From the NCBI GenBank assembly GCA_016788685.1, contig JAEUSS010000439.1, positions 1-9,364 of the forward strand: 9,364 nucleotides of DNA. Reading direction: 5' to 3'. The position numbers and the translations under genes are program-made. The notes beneath the pieces are model-generated. The model had not been told where the DNA came from, ran no database searches, and was given only the letters and a program-made list of their open reading frames with translations. Source of the stretch: Prolixibacteraceae bacterium (lineage in GTDB: Bacteria > Bacteroidota > Bacteroidia > Bacteroidales > Prolixibacteraceae). Of the stretch, positions 7,429 through 9,364 are shown in pieces; position 1 is the first letter of the stretch, and the number at the start of each line of letters is the position of its first letter.

Positions 7429-8463
7429 ATGAACACAATAATCGGATTATTAATTATTGCTGTCGGAAGTTTTGGACAATCGAGTTCTTATGTGCCGATC
7501 AACAAGGTGAAATCCTGGGCATGGGAGAGCTTCTGGCTGGTGCAGGGCATTTTTGCCTGGCTGGTGTTCCCCTATCTGGGCGCGCTGCTGGCTGTTCCTG
7601 AAGGTCATTCGCTGACCGAAGTCCTTTCTTCAGGTAACGGGGCTGCCTTGTCGGCCATTTTCTACGGAGCGCTTTGGGGCGTCGGCGGTTTAACTTTCGG
7701 TTTAAGCATGCGTTACCTGGGGGTCGCTCTCGGACAGTCAATCGCCCTCGGAACCTGTTCGGCTTTCGGAACAATCATTCCGGCTATCATGAAGGGAAAA
7801 GATCTGTTCACCGGCGAAGGCCTGGTTTTGCTCATCGGGGTCAGCATTGCCATTGCCGGGATTGCCGTAATCGGTTACGCCGGAAGTTTGCGTGCACAAA
7901 ACATGACTGAAGAACAAAAGAAGGCTGCCGTCAAAGATTTTGCTTTGGGCAAAGGTTTGCTCGTTGCTTTGCTGGCCGGCGTGATGAGCGCCTGTTTCAG
8001 CCTCGGAATCGAAGCTGCCGAACCCATTAAAGTGGCTGCCATTGCCATGGGAACCGAAGCCCTTTACGCCGGATTACCCGCCATCCTGATGATTACGCTG
8101 GGTGGTTTTATCACCAATGCAGTTTATTGTTTGTTCCAGAATTTCAAGAATAAGACAGTGGCTGATTATTTTGGTGTTCCGGGCAAGGTGCTCATTAATA
8201 ATTTGCTGTTCTGTGCACTGGCCGGTATTCTTTGGTATTCTCAATTCTTCGGGCTTGCACTGGGCAAAAGCTTCCTGACTGAAGGCAGTGTCATGATGGC
8301 TTTCTCGTGGAGCATCCTGATGTCGCTGAACGTCACTTTCAGCAACGTCTGGGGGATTATCCTGAAAGAATGGAAAGGTGCCGGATCAAAAACCATTACC
8401 GTGCTGGTAATCGGAATGCTCATCCTCATTGCTTCCCTGCTAATTCCCGGACTGATGTCGTAA
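7429..8463 (+). CDS. rhaT: L-rhamnose/proton symporter (RhaT family)
   Basis: A 344-residue integral inner-membrane protein, the same length as E. coli RhaT, which imports L-rhamnose with protons as a member of the drug/metabolite transporter superfamily. About ten hydrophobic segments can be seen, beginning IIGLLIIAVGSFGQSSSYVPI at the N-terminus and ending ITVLVIGMLILIASLLIPGLM. A charged cytoplasmic-type stretch (RAQNMTEEQKKAAVKDF) splits the two halves. Other family-like stretches are ALWGVGGLTFGLSMRYLGVALGQ, LGTCSAFGTIIPA and SNVWGIILKEWKG. The ATG at 7429 follows the A/T-rich leader AACTTAACT...AACTAAAC, nearly the same as that of rhaB. It stands between the rhaA-rhaT stem-loop and a strong terminator, so its expression may be set apart from its neighbours. 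Substrate assignment rests on family and context and is strong. Confidence 0.96.
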   Translation: MNTIIGLLIIAVGSFGQSSSYVPINKVKSWAWESFWLVQGIFAWLVFPYLGALLAVPEGHSLTEVLSSGNGAALSAIFYGALWGVGGLTFGLSMRYLGVALGQSIALGTCSAFGTIIPAIMKGKDLFTGEGLVLLIGVSIAIAGIAVIGYAGSLRAQNMTEEQKKAAVKDFALGKGLLVALLAGVMSACFSLGIEAAEPIKVAAIAMGTEALYAGLPAILMITLGGFITNAVYCLFQNFKNKTVADYFGVPGKVLINNLLFCALAGILWYSQFFGLALGKSFLTEGSVMMAFSWSILMSLNVTFSNVWGIILKEWKGAGSKTITVLVIGMLILIASLLIPGLMS

Positions 8464-8471
8464 GTCCGTGC

Positions 8472-8518
8472 ACTTCGGGATTCGGTGAAGTGCGATTTAC
8501 CCGGATCCCGAAGTTTTT
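8472..8518 (+). terminator. Intrinsic terminator after rhaT, with a competing internal hairpin
   Basis: The left arm 8472-8485 (ACTTCGGGATTCGG) pairs with the right arm 8501-8514 (CCGGATCCCGAAGT): 14 pairs with a single T-G wobble and a 15-base loop, followed at once by TTTTT (8514-8518). This is a textbook Rho-independent terminator, 8 bp after the rhaT stop. A second, exclusive hairpin uses the same left arm: GCACTTC (8470-8476) with GAAGTGC (8487-8493), 7 perfect pairs and a 10-base loop. When that shorter hairpin forms, the terminator cannot. The full terminator is longer and should win at equilibrium. rhaM starts 37 bp after the T-run, so it needs read-through or its own promoter. Confidence 0.85.
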
Positions 8519-8555
8519 GCGTTAATTTTTAGGCTCGAACTTTAAATTTAACCTC

Positions 8556-8870
8556 ATGCAACGACTTGCTTTTAAGATGTACCTCAACGACGGCCGGAAA
8601 GAAGAATACCGGAAAAGGCACCATGCCTTGTGGCCCGAGTTGCACCTGATGCTCAAAGAGTCCGGAGTAAGCGAATATTCTATTTTCCTCGATGAAGAAA
8701 CCAACATCCTGTTTGCTTTTCAGAAAGTGAGCGGCGAGGGCGGTTCGCAGAATCTGGGGAATACTGAAATCGTTCAGAAATGGTGGGCGTTTATGGCCGA
8801 TGTCATGAAAACCAACCCTGATAATTCTCCGGTTTCAATCCCCCTGGAAGAAGTATTTTATATGGAGTAA
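8556..8870 (+). CDS. rhaM: L-rhamnose mutarotase
   Basis: A 104-residue protein, identical in length to E. coli RhaM, of the dimeric alpha/beta-barrel mutarotase family. It interconverts the alpha and beta anomers of L-rhamnose so that imported sugar can feed the isomerase. Landmarks are RKRHHALWPEL (19-29), with H22 at the position of the catalytic His of the E. coli enzyme; SEYSIFLDEETNILFA, with Y41 also matching; KWWAFMADVM (75-84); and the near-invariant tail TNPDNSPVS...LEEVFYME. The ATG follows ACTTTAAATTTAACCTC, similar to the rhaT leader. It lies downstream of a strong terminator and 24 bp upstream of the rhamnosidase gene, with which it is probably co-transcribed. Confidence 0.96.
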   Translation: MQRLAFKMYLNDGRKEEYRKRHHALWPELHLMLKESGVSEYSIFLDEETNILFAFQKVSGEGGSQNLGNTEIVQKWWAFMADVMKTNPDNSPVSIPLEEVFYME

Positions 8871-8894
8871 CTAATCTAAACCAATTAAACGATT

Positions 8895-9364
8895 ATGAAA
8901 CCAATTATTAAATGGACCTGTCTGTTCCTCATTTGTTTGATCGCGGCCCATACCAGTGCCTTTGCGGCAGCCAAAACGGTGGTTAACGAACTCGTTTGCG
9001 AATACCACACCAACCCTCTGGGCATCGACGTGCAGAAACCCCGGCTAAGCTGGCAAATCTCTTCTCCGGAAGCAAACCTGCTCCAGTCGGCTTACGAAAT
9101 TAAAGTAACCGACCAGCCTGTTAAAGGCAAAGTGATCTGGACTTCAGGAAAAGTAAACTCCGATCAGTCGGTGAATGTTGTTTACGAAGGGCCGGCATTA
9201 AGATCGATGCAGCGCGTTTACTGGCAGGTCCGCATTTGGGACAACAAAGGCAAAGTTACCGCCTGGAGCGCTCCGGCATTCTGGGAAATGGGTATCCTCG
9301 AACCCGAATCGTGGAAAGCTTCGTGGATTACCCTCGGATCTGAACCTGATGTAAAAGGCTCCAA
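8895..9364 (+). CDS. Secreted alpha-L-rhamnosidase, GH78-type (N-terminal part; 3' end beyond window)
   Basis: An open frame from ATG 8895 runs 156 codons to the window end without a stop. Residues 1-24 form a signal peptide (MKPIIK, hydrophobic core, cleavage near SAFA) with no lipobox, so the protein is expected in the periplasm or outside the cell. From residue 31, NELVCEYHTNPLGIDV and QKPRLSWQIS, then QSAYEIKV, VYWQVRIWD and WKASWI (140-145) match the fibronectin/Ig-like N-terminal module that begins bacterial GH78 alpha-L-rhamnosidases. The catalytic (alpha/alpha)6 domain lies outside the window, so activity cannot be checked here. It would release terminal L-rhamnose from polysaccharides such as rhamnogalacturonan or ulvan, or from plant glycosides, for the adjacent rha genes. 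The leader TAAACGATT just before its ATG also occurs before rhaB. The family call is strong; the substrate is unknown. Confidence 0.88.
   Translation, partial: MKPIIKWTCLFLICLIAAHTSAFAAAKTVVNELVCEYHTNPLGIDVQKPRLSWQISSPEANLLQSAYEIKVTDQPVKGKVIWTSGKVNSDQSVNVVYEGPALRSMQRVYWQVRIWDNKGKVTAWSAPAFWEMGILEPESWKASWITLGSEPDVKGS

Noticed and set aside
8519..8550. Promoter for rhaM (TTTG at 8516-8519, TAAATTTA at 8543-8550)
   Set aside because: The -7-like element is only 5 bp from the start codon and has one mismatch; the spacing is also too long, so it does not support a promoter call.

Overview
The window reads as chromosomal DNA of a member of the Bacteroidota (about half GC). The signs are a C-terminal type B sorting domain of the type IX secretion system (T9SS), a PorP/SprF-family outer-membrane protein, A/T-rich gene leaders without Shine-Dalgarno sequences, and a rhamnose gene set with an AraC-type regulator. 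A T9SS argues against Bacteroides itself and for an environmental lineage such as Marinilabiliales, Cytophagales or Flavobacteriia; that placement is inference.

Region 1 (1-3511, + strand) is a cell-surface module. It holds the 3' part of a large multidomain secreted protein (cadherin-like/tandem repeats, a DUF11 domain, PKD-like domains, a gliding-motility-type C-terminal domain). A PorP/SprF gene that starts with TTG follows 53 bp later. The two are probably a T9SS substrate and its outer-membrane partner.

Region 2 (3520-9364) is an L-rhamnose utilisation locus. The AraC-family regulator (rhaR, - strand) converges on porP/sprF with only 8 bp between stop codons. It diverges from rhaB across a 127-bp control region that contains repeated candidate operator elements. 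The + strand then carries rhaB (rhamnulokinase), rhaA (L-rhamnose isomerase), rhaT (rhamnose permease), rhaM (mutarotase) and the 5' end of a secreted GH78-type alpha-L-rhamnosidase. Together they would release rhamnose from polysaccharides or glycosides, import it, equilibrate its anomers, isomerise it to L-rhamnulose and phosphorylate it to L-rhamnulose-1-phosphate. The aldolase and the lactaldehyde enzyme that should complete the pathway are not in the window.

Two RNA-level structures bracket rhaT. A 21-bp imperfect stem-loop lies in the rhaA-rhaT gap. A strong intrinsic terminator with a competing internal hairpin lies in the rhaT-rhaM gap. They suggest the run of genes is punctuated into segments (rhaBA, rhaT, rhaM-rhamnosidase) and is not one uniform operon. 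No gene-free stretch exceeds 130 bp. I see no mobile element, CRISPR array or RNA gene, and nothing that amounts to a new biological system. The regulatory structures are the most interesting content.
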